64,000 nucleotides of DNA, taken from NCBI RefSeq assembly GCF_015832195.1, contig NC_052046.1, positions 19,832,161 to 19,896,160 on the forward strand, in the 5' to 3' direction. This DNA comes from Motacilla alba alba (taxonomy: Eukaryota; Chordata; Aves; Passeriformes; Motacillidae). The position numbers were made by a program, and so were the translations under genes. Positions 47,053 through 58,832 of this stretch are shown in pieces (the first letter of the stretch is position 1; each line of letters begins with the position of its first letter). The notes beneath the pieces were generated by a model that was given only the letters and a program-made list of their open reading frames with translations, searched no databases and had not been told where the DNA came from.

Positions 47053-47143
47053 ATAGCATTAAACACTAAGATGATTTTGCCATAGGATAGAATGTTGAGC
47101 AGTATTCACAATCAATATTGCATTGCAGAAGTGCTCAGATACA

Positions 47144-47740
47144 ATGAGAGAGAGTTACTTCGTGAAATGAATAGAGCAGGAGACCTTTCTCCTTTTTAAT
47201 GCCTTTATAGAAAAGAATTCATCTCGAGTGGGAAGAGCTGACGGGTCGCACACACGCTGCCACTGCTCCCAGGAGTGGCACAGAGGAGGAGGATGATTGC
47301 AGCTTTATCAGCTGGTGTGCAGACAAAGCTGGGGCTCCAGTCCTTACAGGAGCATCAGAGAATTTTGATTTCACAGTTTGACATTTGACCTCCTCTTTCT
47401 AGCCAGCATCCTGAGGTTAGGGCGAAAGGTAAAAAGGGTCTTAGCAGAGACTGGATTCAGTTCCTCACCTCCGGACATCACTTAAGTCTCTTAATTCCAT
47501 GGTGGCTCGTTGTTTCAGGGGTTTTTCCTGCTAGATTTGGCGAGGTGTTTCTGCATTTGCATACCAGCTCCCCATATTTGCATACCAGTTCCGATTTCAC
47601 CTCCTCCTCAGTCCCGGGTGCAGTAGGGAGCAGGGGATACCCGACGGAGAGAGATTTCTAACCATCAACAACAGGTAATTAAAGAAGGACTATTAACAAC
47701 AGGTGATTACAACATGAAATTATTAACCACAAATAGTTAA
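47144..47740 (-). mobile_element. Possible LTR or ERV-derived block, family not recognised
   Basis: A GC-richer block follows the ERVL-like LTR after about 90 bp. Read on the minus strand it has LTR-like signals: two octamer motifs ATGCAAAT (plus ATTTGCAT at 47555-47562 and 47576-47583) within a repeated unit, then CTATAAAGG (plus 47209-47217) and ATTAAA as a possible variant polyadenylation signal (plus 47198-47203). The right part carries repeated AACAACAGGT words (47668-47677 and about 47696-47705). No terminal TG/CA pair or target duplication could be fixed, so the limits are estimates. It could instead be a host regulatory segment. Confidence 0.35.
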
Positions 47741-50700
47741 AACACCAACTAAGCAGCAATTGACTTAACCTGTTTACTCTGCAACTTTTAAAAAAATGGA
47801 CAACTTTTCTACTCATAACACTTAGAAGAGCAAAAGTGAAAATGCACAGTGTGTGCAGAACGTTTCTTCCCATAGCATTGTATACACAAAGGTATTACCC
47901 TAATACAAGCACCAGGGGAACAGTATAAACATCAGACATACTGTGCACTTTATGAGAGAATATTTTATGCTATTTTATGTCAGCTGTAGAGATGTGGAGT
48001 TCTGATGGTGTTGGTTTAGAACAGCCTCAGCTGAGTACAGCAGTACTGCTGGCATTGCTCCCAAAACAGATTGTGTCAGACAGCAAGTAAAGCAGGGAAG
48101 GATACAGCTCCCTACTACTTATTCAAAAAAACAGGATTCAAATCCTCTTCGGAGTTGAACAGACCAATGTCCATGGTGGTAGTTCTTAGCATCAGTTCAA
48201 AGAAACCACCCTTTTATCACAGCTGCCGATGGTGTCCAGTACCAGTGCCATCTGGCTGAAGTGTCTCCACCATCTGCTTTCTCTGTACATTGCACAGGGC
48301 ACTTGCCTTGCAATTAACATTTTTTACACTGAAGCACTGAGTGTTTTAAGAGCTGAGGTCAGGAGAGGAATCTGTTATTGTCATATTTTACACTTCTGAC
48401 ACTTTATGAGCCAAATTACATCCTGTCACTTGCCACATGCAACTCTCAATAAACAAAGACGTCTCTTTCAGTACCTGTATGCCAATTTATGTACTCAACC
48501 CCATGAATCTCTATATGGAGCAGAAATTGTGGGTGGATAATATATTCCAGATTGTGTACATTAATGGGGAACCAGAAAGAAGATCAGCGTTTTTAGAAGC
48601 TTTTGTTTTTCTGACTTCTCCAGGATTTTTAAAATAGGAGGCTGAAAAGCTGTGGATTTCTGGCTGTATTAATGATCACAAGCATACCAACTCATTTGGT
48701 CCCTTGCAATGGCATTGCCTTGGACGCTGCTCTTGGAATATCACTGACCACTGTGAGCTATTTATTAGTGTAGGGTGCAAGTGGTTTTAAAGAGCTCTCA
48801 TCAAGGGAAGTTGCATAGTAGGGATGGTCATTCTCCAGGAACTGAGGTATAAATGAGTGTTACTAGATTAGAAGGTGAGTTTCTTCTTCTGATTTTGAAC
48901 TAATAGAGAGGTTTTGTAAGAAATGGAGATGCTCAGTAACATGAAAATGCAAATTTAAGTAGAGGGTGTTTTTGATCATTTAAAGAACTTTTATATACTA
49001 CTTAATTATTTTTATTTTTATTTCTTAGAATTTAATTGTGTGTAGTGAGTCAAAACTATGAAGTTATCCAATGAGTAGTGCTATGGATGATATCATGCTA
49101 TATGTCTGAGAAATTATTTGAAAACTGCATTCCGTTTGTATTGTGTTTCTGCAAAAGGAGAGGCTGGGGGAAAAGAACACATAAAATGAATGCTAGTCTG
49201 TGCTTTAAACTGCTCTTGTTCCTGTATTGAGGTGTGTATTTTTATGGGTTGAAACAGCGTACTAAAGAAGACATGTTTAGATTTTACTGCTGCTGAGAAG
49301 TTCTCAGAAGGTCTTGGTACCCTGCTGTAATAGAAATACGAATCTTCAGTATTTCCTATAAAGAAACTGAAGATACAGAATGTAGGAATAAGGTAATTTT
49401 CCTTCTAAAGATGAAACTACCTTTGTAGTGCTACAGAAGAAAAAAGCCTCATGACCTAAGCTAATCAGCAGACAGTCTGCAAGACATTATTCTCTTTTAT
49501 GATAGAGCATCCTTCTCTAGAGGCAGTTGTAGAAGTGCCCTGCCTCCTACTGAAGCACCTGACATAAGTAACTCCAGCATAAAAAAGTATGATTAGAAGT
49601 CTTAGGTGCCCTCTTCTATAAGAAAGCCTGTCATATGAAATACTTAGAAATTATTTTCTATTGACAAAAATGTAATTTCAGCTTTAAGGCATAAGTCTTT
49701 GACATTCTTGAGGAGAATCTTGTGATTTTACAACAGTATATTAAAAGTTTTATTGACCGTACTGAAGATCAATCCTGATGGGACATTAAAGGCTCTATTA
49801 TGTTTTCATCAAGGAGTATAAAATTTTATTTAGTTTCTGTAAGAAAAACTAGATTTTTATTGCTTTTAGTCTGAACATTACAGAATTTATTAGCTGTGTG
49901 TTTTTGCTCTTCGAATATATGTCAAAGTCTGTACTTCACCTACATCAATATTCAAATACTTAAATAATCCACTGTTTATAAAATAATTAGTGTGTTTAAG
50001 TTGCATTTCAGAGTTGAGATTATTTAACAATTATTTGCCAACACTCTTTTAGCTTTTCTAAGTCAAAACATTTCTAGGAAGGCATCCTTTACGTTACTCT
50101 TCTGATTTTACTGTCTAGTTACAAAATGGAGGGGATAATGAGTTGCCAACCTGAGGCATATATGTTTTCAGCCTTAAACAAATTTTTCTTTTGTATGCAG
50201 AGATGACTTACCAACTAATACTTTGTCAGAAAAAAGGTTCCCTATCAGCCTTTCTGATCTGAAAACTTATGACTGTCAAGCTCCTTGTAGACATTATGCT
50301 GTTTGTCTCATTAATGAAATAACACATTATCCAAACTTGGAGACCCCTAACAGAAGGGAATGCACCTTCTATCTTGTCTTTTGTATTGAAGTAACTGACA
50401 GGCAAATCTAATTTTCAGGAGGGAATGTGTAGTAAAAGTTAGAAAGTTTACTTCCCTTTTTACCATAGATTTATTGGGTCGCTTGGGCAAACACTGTCCA
50501 ACATGTAGGTGGCTTCTGAAGAGAATGCCATATGAATCCAACTTTCTGTGTTCTTGTTTACATGCTTCACTCTTTGTGCAGAGGTAATTTCCAAGTCTAC
50601 TAAGAACATATTAGGCACTCTTATAAAAGTATTTCTTGCATGTTTTGCGTAAAGAATGTTACTGGGCTATTTTGTTAAGGTTTGTCTTATAAAAAATACT

Positions 50701-51154
50701 TTTGCCTGATGCATGGGAGAGTTACTGCAGGCCTTGCAACTTGTTGGAGTACTGTGTGGAGAAATGATAGCGAGAATCTGTGTCCCTACCATGCACTGCA
50801 TTTTTTCCATGTATTGCACCGAAGAAAGTACCTGAGGCTCTGTGCTGAAGAAGTCTCCACTTTCTTAACCATCTTCATAGCTGGCAATAGAAGGATTCTC
50901 AAGTAACCTGAATGTCATGATGAACTGTGTATGTGTATATTTCTACAGAGTATTAGTATGGACAGATCCCCAAAAAAGTTGTGCTTTTTTGTGGTGGTTT
51001 GTAAGTCTTCAGACAGAAAGCATTAAGAAAAGTATTTTTCCTCCACTGTGATCCGAATGCTATTTTTTTTTTCACTTTGATATAAAGGAATGAGATGACA
51101 TCTCTATTTGCACTAATCCACCACTATTTTCATTTTCATATAAGATGGGAATAA
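47741..51154. other. Single-copy AT-rich DNA, no gene recognised
   Basis: About 3.4 kb without a recognised repeat. Open frames reach only 66 codons, with no motif. Confidence 0.5.
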
Positions 51155-51159
51155 ACCCA

Positions 51160-51575
51160 TGTAGCCACAGCTCTCTTCACAGAGAGCAGCAGGCACAACC
51201 TTCCCAGGATTTCTCCTGGGGAAGGCAGTGAGAAAGCTCAGAGAAAGAAGAGGAAAAAATTCTTATCTCTATTTGCTGCTCCTGTTGTTTCACACATGTG
51301 GAATGTGTTATGGAGATTGTTTAAAAAAAGGGATTTGTTAATTTGGCTCTGGTGATGGTTGTTTTGATTGATTGATCACTTAGGTCAAAGCTGTGTCGTG
51401 ACTGTCTGGTAAGGGTCGTAGGTTTTCATTTAGTATACTATAGTTTAGTATAGAATATAGTATAGTATATAGTACAATATAATATAGTATAGCTTAATAA
51501 AGCTATTGTTCAGCCTTCTGAATCATGGAGTCAGAGCACTTTATTCCCTGGCTGGGGGCTGTCCTGAACTGATAG
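51160..51575 (+). mobile_element. ERVL-like solo LTR with 5-bp target duplication
   Basis: A 416-bp element in plus orientation flanked by perfect 5-bp direct repeats ACCCA (51155-51159 and 51576-51580), the length expected for ERVL-class integration. It begins TGTAGCCACAGCTCTC. It continues with CCCAGGATTTCTCCTGGGGA (a short inverted repeat around TTTCT), TGGCTCTGGTGATGGTTGTT, TTGATTGATTGATCACTTAG, and a (TATAG)-rich segment (51431-51499) in the promoter position. AATAAA is at 51496-51501, then the U5 phrase TCAGCCTTCTGAATCATGGA. This order is that of a widespread bird ERVL LTR. The 3' terminus reads GATAG instead of ending CA, so the end is mutated or the duplication is coincidental. Confidence 0.78.
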
Positions 51576-51631
51576 ACCCACGCTGAAAAATGCAGTGGGT
51601 CAGTGCAGGAGACATCATCCTTTGGCTGTAG

Positions 51632-51725
51632 GATTTGAACTCCAATGTAGAATAAAAACATAGTTCTTCACTCTAAAAGATTTGAACTCCGACGTAGAAT
51701 AAAAACATAGTTCTTCACTCTAAAA
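51632..51725. repeat. 47-bp tandem duplication
   Basis: Two head-to-tail units of 47 bp (51632-51678 and 51679-51725) starting GATTTGAACTCC and containing GTAGAATAAAAACATAGTTC. They differ at two positions near the centre (CCAATG against CCGACG). The duplicated segment includes an AATAAA hexamer, so two lie 47 bp apart. Confidence 0.95.
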
Positions 51726-54691
51726 GATATATGTTCCATGGCTGGACACTATGAGATGAAAAAAAAAAAAAACCTATATAAAAAAATCTGAAAGTCTGAA
51801 CAGAAAAATATGTTCCTGCAACTGGAAACTGAACACCTTCTGAGGTCATGCAGCCAAGGAAAAATTGCTTGAAATAGCTGACAAGCAAGAAAAGCCAACA
51901 GTAAAAATCTGCAGTTTGTTTCCTCTTCATGGGTTGAGATGAATCTTCATTTTCTGCTTATTGAGAAACTTTTATGGATTGCAGTCACTTGGGCACTGTT
52001 GAATGCCCAAGCTGTATATGTAATATTTCAGAAATATTTGCTACCTATTTTTCCTTTTATCTCCCATAACTCTGTTGCAAAAAATAATAGAAATGGTCAC
52101 CTTGTTCATTCACTGCAGAGCATTTAAAACTTGCCAGAGTTTCTTCACACAAGGAGTGTGCAGTCAAGACTAACAGTGAGGAAAATAACCCTGGCTGCGA
52201 AATTGCGAACAACAGCTGGCTGATATGCTTATCAGAAACATGTGGGTTCAGATTAAAGAAATTTCTCTGGTCTCCTATACTCAAAAGCTTTTCCTGAAGA
52301 TTTCTATTCACACAGAGGGTACTTAAATCTGATATCCTTAAGTGGTATGTTTTGTTTAATTTCCCTGTTTCTATTGAGGAGCAGGTTTCTCTGGGATCTG
52401 TGAACTGTGTGCTACAGCAACATTGCGAAGCTCTGCATTGGCTTGCTGGCACTGTGGAGTACATTCCCATCTGTGGGTTGCTCTCCCTCTGCTCCTACTG
52501 TGGCAGCTCTAGCAGTGCCTGCTGTGCCACCAGCCCCTATGGGTACACTACACTCAGACACACCAGCCCAGGCTGCTGTACTGCTGTTTTACCATGTTGC
52601 TGTCTGCATTCTGACCAACCCATGATTTTCCACCATAGGATATAGGTGTGTGTATAATTTTCTTGTACTCTGCCAGAAGCCTGCGTTCACTTCCTGACCC
52701 CTGTTTCACGAAGGTAATTTCATTCACTGTTTGTGTGGTGCTGGCAACATGCCATTCTGTTTGCAGGGCAGGGGTTTGCTGCCATAAGAGAAATACTTGT
52801 GAGAGGCAGAAAAAGAAACACGAGATTTCAAGTTTGATCTAAACCCCTTTCTTTGTCAAAGAGTGGCCTGAAGATGCTGGTCCTGACCTATGTGAGTACT
52901 TCTAATTCAAACACTCATTTGTCTTTTATTCCATTATAGGAGTAACATCTAAATAATTTCACCATTTCAGTTTTCTCATGTAAATTAGGCTGTATATAGC
53001 GCAAGAACTCATAGGCTACAGGTACAGAGGCCTCTGCTATAGGCAGAACCAGTTGTACTTCAGAATCAGTAACACTGCTACTCATAGGCTAAGTACTGTT
53101 TGAAAAGGACTTAATTCCAGGCTCACTGAATGACAGAATAAGAAAAAAATCATTAAGAGAGTATTACCTCTCCAATGTTTAACCTACATTAATTTTATGT
53201 ATATGTATCTAATGTACATGATATACATGATATACATGCACTTTATATATATATATATCTAATGTACATACATGATATACATATGTGTTTTACCTTCTTT
53301 AAGGGAAGATATGAAAAAACATATCTGTTTTTTCAGCATTTGTTGCAGACATCACTTGCCTGCTCTAAAGACCTGCTGTTTAGACGCTGTCCTATTCTGT
53401 TGCCCTGTTTATATGCTTGAAGTGTTCCTATCATGTTCTTATCTTATGCTGTAACTTAAAAAATGCAAAATATTTTTTTTTTGAGATTAGCAATGAACAT
53501 GAGCTACCATCTCACTGGTAGCTTAATAAGCAGGTGTACTGCTCTAATGTATGTATCTGCCAATACTTGTGATTTATGGAAAGCAGAATCTAACTTTATT
53601 GCCAGTTTAAAATTTCCTAAGCTTTTCTCTGCCCTATAGTCAGTCTTTCTTTTGTAGTGTGGCCTGCCCTTTTCCCTATTGGTGATTATTTTGTTTTGTA
53701 ATGATTATTCTTTTATTAAATTGAAGATTAGTATTTTCTTTTACTGAGATTTGAGCAAATCAAGTAGGCTTTAGTCTCTGGCTTTTATGCCTAATTAAAG
53801 ATCTTTATTTTGAAAGACTTTAGATTGCCATGCATGACTGAATCCCATTCTCTCCCTAATAATCCCTTTATAATACTCAGAAAGGTTCAATTCAGCTCAT
53901 GGTCTTCATCACTGCTTTAGACTTACAGTTAAAAGCATGCATTTATCTGAAGAATAAGAAATTCAATGCAACGCCTAAGAAGCAGTATCCGGTTAAAGTG
54001 CCCCTACAGCTGTGACCCATTTTGCACAGCAGTTGCAATCCCAAGATAATTCATGGGGAATGAGTTTGAGACTCCAACACAAAGATAAGGTGAAAGAGAG
54101 GACACAGTGGGTTAGATTCTCCATCTACTGCTTCTACTGCCACTGCGTGTGCTGAACACAGGAAGTGCAACATAATGCTGCCTGTGTATTTTGTATCGTC
54201 TGCCCTGTGTCCTGCAGAAGACGCACCAGACTAAACAATCTGGTGCAAAGAACCCCAGAGTGAACACTTCCTAAGGAGTAGGAGCAAGAAAAATTTTCAG
54301 TATAGATTTCAGGAGATGGGCAAACCTGACCATGTACCAGATAACAGAGAGGCTGAAGATGTCTCAGAAATGCTGCTGAACTGGTCTGCATAGCTTCCTC
54401 CATTTGGAATCCTGAACTGCAATATGTTCGCTCTTTCTGGTTTTCAGAGTATAATGATTACTAGTATTACAAATAATATAAATTATGTTCTGCATCTATT
54501 GTATATCCACTTGTGCCACATGCTGCTGAAGAAGCATAAGTACCTCTGAGTAAGATCCTTTTTCCTTAATAAGTGCTTTTTCCCCATATTCAGGATTCAA
54601 CCATGCAAAAAATTACTAGAGGTGCCTATATGATTTACACCTTTTATCCACCTATGTGAAACGATGGTGCCTTGTACTGAGCTGTTATTCT
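51726..54691. other. Single-copy DNA with an AT microsatellite
   Basis: About 3 kb with no recognised transposon or gene. The segment 52370-52630 is GC-richer with open frames of 97 and 137 codons on opposite strands; no domain is recognised. Confidence 0.45.
53196..53286. repeat. AT-rich imperfect repeat
   Basis: ATGTATATGTATC, GATATACAT repeats, an uninterrupted (TA)n at about 53243-53257, and a repeated TATCTAATGTACAT word on both sides (near 53205 and 53257). Confidence 0.85.
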
Positions 54692-54696
54692 CTATG

Positions 54697-55372
54697 TGTC
54701 ATGGATGGAGTTTTCTCACAACAGAGGAGCAACAATCTACTTTATTGATATAAAAAAGTGAATTTACAAAGTTTAATGGCAAATGTGACAGTGGATTAAC
54801 AAGATTTGATGGCCAGGTGTGCTTGACTATTTACTGCATATGGGACAAGGTCTGACAAAGCTGTCAGGGAGATTCTTCCGTAGGGTCAAGACATTTAGAC
54901 AAGACCCTCTTGTGTCTTAAATGTCTTCTCAGAAAGGAGTCTAGGTGAGGCTGGCTCCAGACTTAGTCTTAGACTTGGTCAACAGTTCACATTTAAAGGA
55001 TTGTATGTGCACAATCATTCCTTGCCATTGCTTACCTGACACTTTAAAGTTTAGCATCCAGTTAATCACTTACTGAGAATATGCTGCTGCAAGGAATCAC
55101 TTGACCTCAAGGAGTAACCCTGAGAGGTGTCCTCTCTAAAGGGGAGACCCTGGCATGCAGCTCTTCAGATGCAGGAGAGCTCAGTGGAAATAGAAATACA
55201 AACAAAAAAAATTGTGTAGGAGTTACTCTCAAATTTCCTTGATCTGACAGCTGTTTTCCTCTGGCATGCCGTGCTGGTGAGTGACTAAGTTCTCCAAGCA
55301 GACCTCCATCTCCCTACTGAGGTACAGCTGCTGTAAGTGTGTGATCCTCTGTATAGCATCCAAGATGTCACA
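54697..55372 (-). mobile_element. ERVL-like solo LTR
   Basis: A 676-bp element in minus orientation. The plus strand runs TGTCATGGATGG to AAGATGTCACA, so on its own strand it goes TGTGACATCTT to CCATCCATGACA, with matching termini. Flanking 5-mers CTATG (54692-54696) and CTATA (55373-55377) agree in four of five positions, as expected for ERVL. AATAAA is present on the minus strand (plus TTTATT at 54741-54746). Phrases such as GGATTAACAAGATTTGATGG, CAGGGAGATTCTTCCGTAGG and CTGAGAGGTGTCCTCTCTAA follow the order of a common bird ERVL LTR family known to me. No internal sequence adjoins it. Confidence 0.78.
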
Positions 55373-55377
55373 CTATA

Positions 55378-58300
55378 GCCTGCTGTACTGTGCAGGGGAA
55401 ATACCTCATTACAGAAAATTCTGTGCATGCCTGTGTGGAGGTCTCAGGACAGCACACTGAATGTTAAACTAAGGCACTAACACTACTGCTCTGAATCTTT
55501 CACAATCTCTCTACCAGAAAGACTTTCATTTGTAATTTATGCTGTGAAATGTCATTGCATACCAAGTTTTACTAGTTCCAGTTGTGCATTTTCAGTGAAC
55601 ACCATTTGCATGTTCCCGTGGAGGAGCATCTCTCCTAGGGATGGTCTTTAAAGAAATCCAGAGGAGACATGTCAAGGTCAATGCTCCCTTTTCTGTAAGA
55701 CTCACTCACATTTATACAGTTCCTACATCCCAGTTGTTGAAACTTCTAAATTGATTCTCTTTATTGCATTGTGCAAAATGCCATAGTTGAGTCCTTGGAT
55801 ACATAAATAGAAAATTATGGTAATGCAAACCTGTTCTATTGCTAATAGAATTGAGACGGATTCTTCAGTGAATCACATAGGCATGCAGATATTATACATA
55901 ATTATCACTCTCTCACTCTGAATTTTTATTTTCCTGTGTGAAGTGACCACAAATAACCTATTTTGCATTTTTTAATACCTAAACATGTCCTTCTCAGTCA
56001 AATGGTAAGCCCAGGTGGTATTTTTTTTAATGTAAATAAGTAATTTAGTGAAACAGCTTTAATTTTCCAGTTATAATGTATCTATAATTTTTTATATTGA
56101 AAAGGGAAACTTTATATGAAAGTCCAAGACTTCATTGTCAGAGTGTAATCTTTTTTTGGTGAATGCAGAGTATTAAACACTGCAAATAAAATGCATTTCT
56201 AATAAACAACACATGTCCCCTTGATACAACCTTGTGATAGTTAAATTCAACTGTGAAAGGCATTCCTAGCTTCTTGAACAAAAATAGTGTTCAATTTCAT
56301 TACAGAGAAGGAATTCTTATGAGTACTCAATGGTCACTTCAGTTAATGTGTTTGACATTAATTCCAATTCTGTTCTCACATGAAAATTTTCAGAGGGTTT
56401 AATTGCAATGGTGAGATGGAGCAGTCTGTTACTGTGGGTCTTTCTGAAATTGTTCCTTTCCTACTCCAAGGCTGTGGGAGCTCAAATTTTTTGGAATTAA
56501 AATTGCCTGGATGGCTTATGGAGCAGTTTATTTGCCAGTTTTTGTTTAGATTCTGAATAAAGTTGCCAAGCTCGCTTCTGGCTCATGCTGATGCTCAATT
56601 CTAGTTTCCTGTAATGTACTGAAGCTGCAAAGACATTTTTGTTTAAGCATAGTTTTTAACTTCCGCGTCTAGCTATATGGTCCAACAAAAGGATACTATT
56701 TCAGGCAGGAGAAAAGGGACCTGCAGTGGAGAGATCATGTTGACTTTTATGAAGCATGTATTCTAAACACAAGCTTTTCTTCAGTGAGAGCAGCATGAGA
56801 GTAACACCTTTACGAAATTATAGATTAGTGCTTTTCTTTCTAACAGTAAATAATTTCCTTTAAATTGTTTTGTGTATCATATGTTTATATTTGAACTTAT
56901 GTGAAAGATACTGAAATGTAAGTATTTTGAGAGAAAGTAGAGTTTGCAGCAAACTTGCTTTGCGACATGGTTTTTCCCCTCAGCTTTCACTCTACTAGCA
57001 AAACTGGCTCTCTAACTAGTAAAGAATTACAATTATTGAGTCTACTGTAAATTATTCCATATTAATCAAAGTTCATAAATGTATTTATTTTCTATCTGTC
57101 GCCTAAACATTTCCTGGAACACTATACCAATAGACCAATAAACTAGTCCATGGGATGATCAAGACCCTATTCAGGTTGATGAAAGTTTATCTTGGTATGG
57201 CAAACTAGACAGGAAAGTAGTCTGACCATTTTGAAAGGGTGTTAATTTAATGTTAATTTTCCATTTTGATGACAATGATTCAGCAGTCATAATTTGTATT
57301 TCTTCTCCCTCATTTCTTTCTCAGTTGTGACTTTCATCTAGAAGGTTGCATCCTAGCATTAATTCTTTAATAAGCATTACAAAAAGCCCCTGGAACCCCT
57401 AACATACTAGTGCAAGTGAGGAATTCTGGTTTTATGGTGTTCCCATGTAAAACATCATCCCTGTGTATCTTTGCAAAAGCAGAATCTGAAAGGATTCTTC
57501 TGATGATATGGTTGCATAATAAGAAGTTTCCCTGGGTAGGAATAGTCTTTAAAATTGTTCCAAGTTTTCTAGATCCTCTTCCCATGTAAACATAAATTTA
57601 AGGATGTGGTTGTTCATGAAGTCGCTCACCCACTGTTTTAAATATCATACATTTTTAATTTCAGGCTTTGTTTGTCCAAACAAAGAGGTCGTTGTGGAGG
57701 CTCTGGAGGGTTTAACACTGACAGATGTTCAGACCTCTGAGTCCAGTGGAGATAAGTTTTAGTACCTGGAACCCCACCCTGTAGCTCTCTCCTTTAGCTC
57801 TTCAAGAGTGGTGGTGGTTGTGACACTGTTGGACAACCACAAGCTTTCAGTGGGGAAAAACAACCTTTTCTCTCTCAAGCCCCATTTTGCAAAAGCAAAT
57901 ACTTTAAAGTAAGGGGAAAAAATAACCTTTATAAGTCTGGTTCATTTTATCTGTTCTTTTTTCAAAAGAAAAAAGTAATTTACCAGGACCTGTTTGCACA
58001 CAGCTCTTGGAAGTGAAGAACTAGTTTGTCTGTCTGCCATGTACCTAATTCATGCTTAATTAAAACAAGTCACAATAGAAAGCTAAGAGAAGACAGAGTT
58101 CAGGCTGATTACCTGGGAATGAAGCAAGCCGCAGAAATAGTGTAACTTTTTCTTATCAGTATTCATGCTGCAAGGGTGAGCATGGTAAATGGTTACCTAT
58201 TATTAGAATAAATAAATGCAGAAGTTACACACTGGATATGTTATGTCACGGAAAAAAATCAATTTTTATTTAAAATTAAAAAATATTTGCATACAGGGAG

Positions 58301-58710
58301 GATCATTTAAGATGAATAGACTTAATATTTATGCAAATGCACTTCAAATACTGTTGGTGATATGTGATAAATATCTTTAATACAAAAAGACCTTTTTGTT
58401 TTGTAGCCACTCTAAGGCAAAAAAAAAAACAAAAAAAAGCCTTTCCCAATATTTTATGTTTGTTCCAGGATTATAGAAGGATGACTATGTAAAACAGTAA
58501 TAAGCAAAGAGCAAACAAAATTAAATGTTTGCCAAAAAATATATTTTGGAGAATATTGTGTGCTGCAGCCAAATTCCCTACACCTTTACTCTTGATCTTC
58601 ATTTTCGCCTCAGTTCATACCTGTGATTTCTAGAGTAACTTGAGTGTGTGCCCGTGGCTTCTAAAGATTCTAAGGAAACCTGTATTTATTTCTGCTGGGT
58701 GTCATGCTAT
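55378..58710. other. Single-copy AT-rich DNA, nothing recognised
   Basis: About 3.3 kb without a recognised repeat and with only short open frames. Segments such as 57240-57330 and 58020-58170 are free of simple repeats and could be conserved non-coding elements, but the sequence alone does not show this. Confidence 0.5.
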
Positions 58711-58832
58711 TTTAATTTATTTTCTTTTTTTCTTTTTTAAATTTTTCCTTTTTTTTTTATTTTTATTTTTTACTTTTTTCTTCTTCCTTCTTTCTTCTTC
58801 CCTTGCCTTGCCTTGCCTTGCCTTGCCTTCCC
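58711..58832. repeat. Polypyrimidine tract with (CCTTG)n pentamer array
   Basis: About 85 bp of T-rich and TTC-rich sequence, with nearly no purine apart from scattered A, runs into five perfect CCTTG pentamers plus one imperfect copy at 58801-58830. The strong strand asymmetry ends sharply at CCCATAATTTCC. Confidence 0.93.

Noticed and set aside
46286..47056. 256-codon open frame as a novel protein
   Set aside because: It lies almost wholly within an ERVL-like LTR and reads through its AATAAA and terminus. The composition explains the lack of stops.
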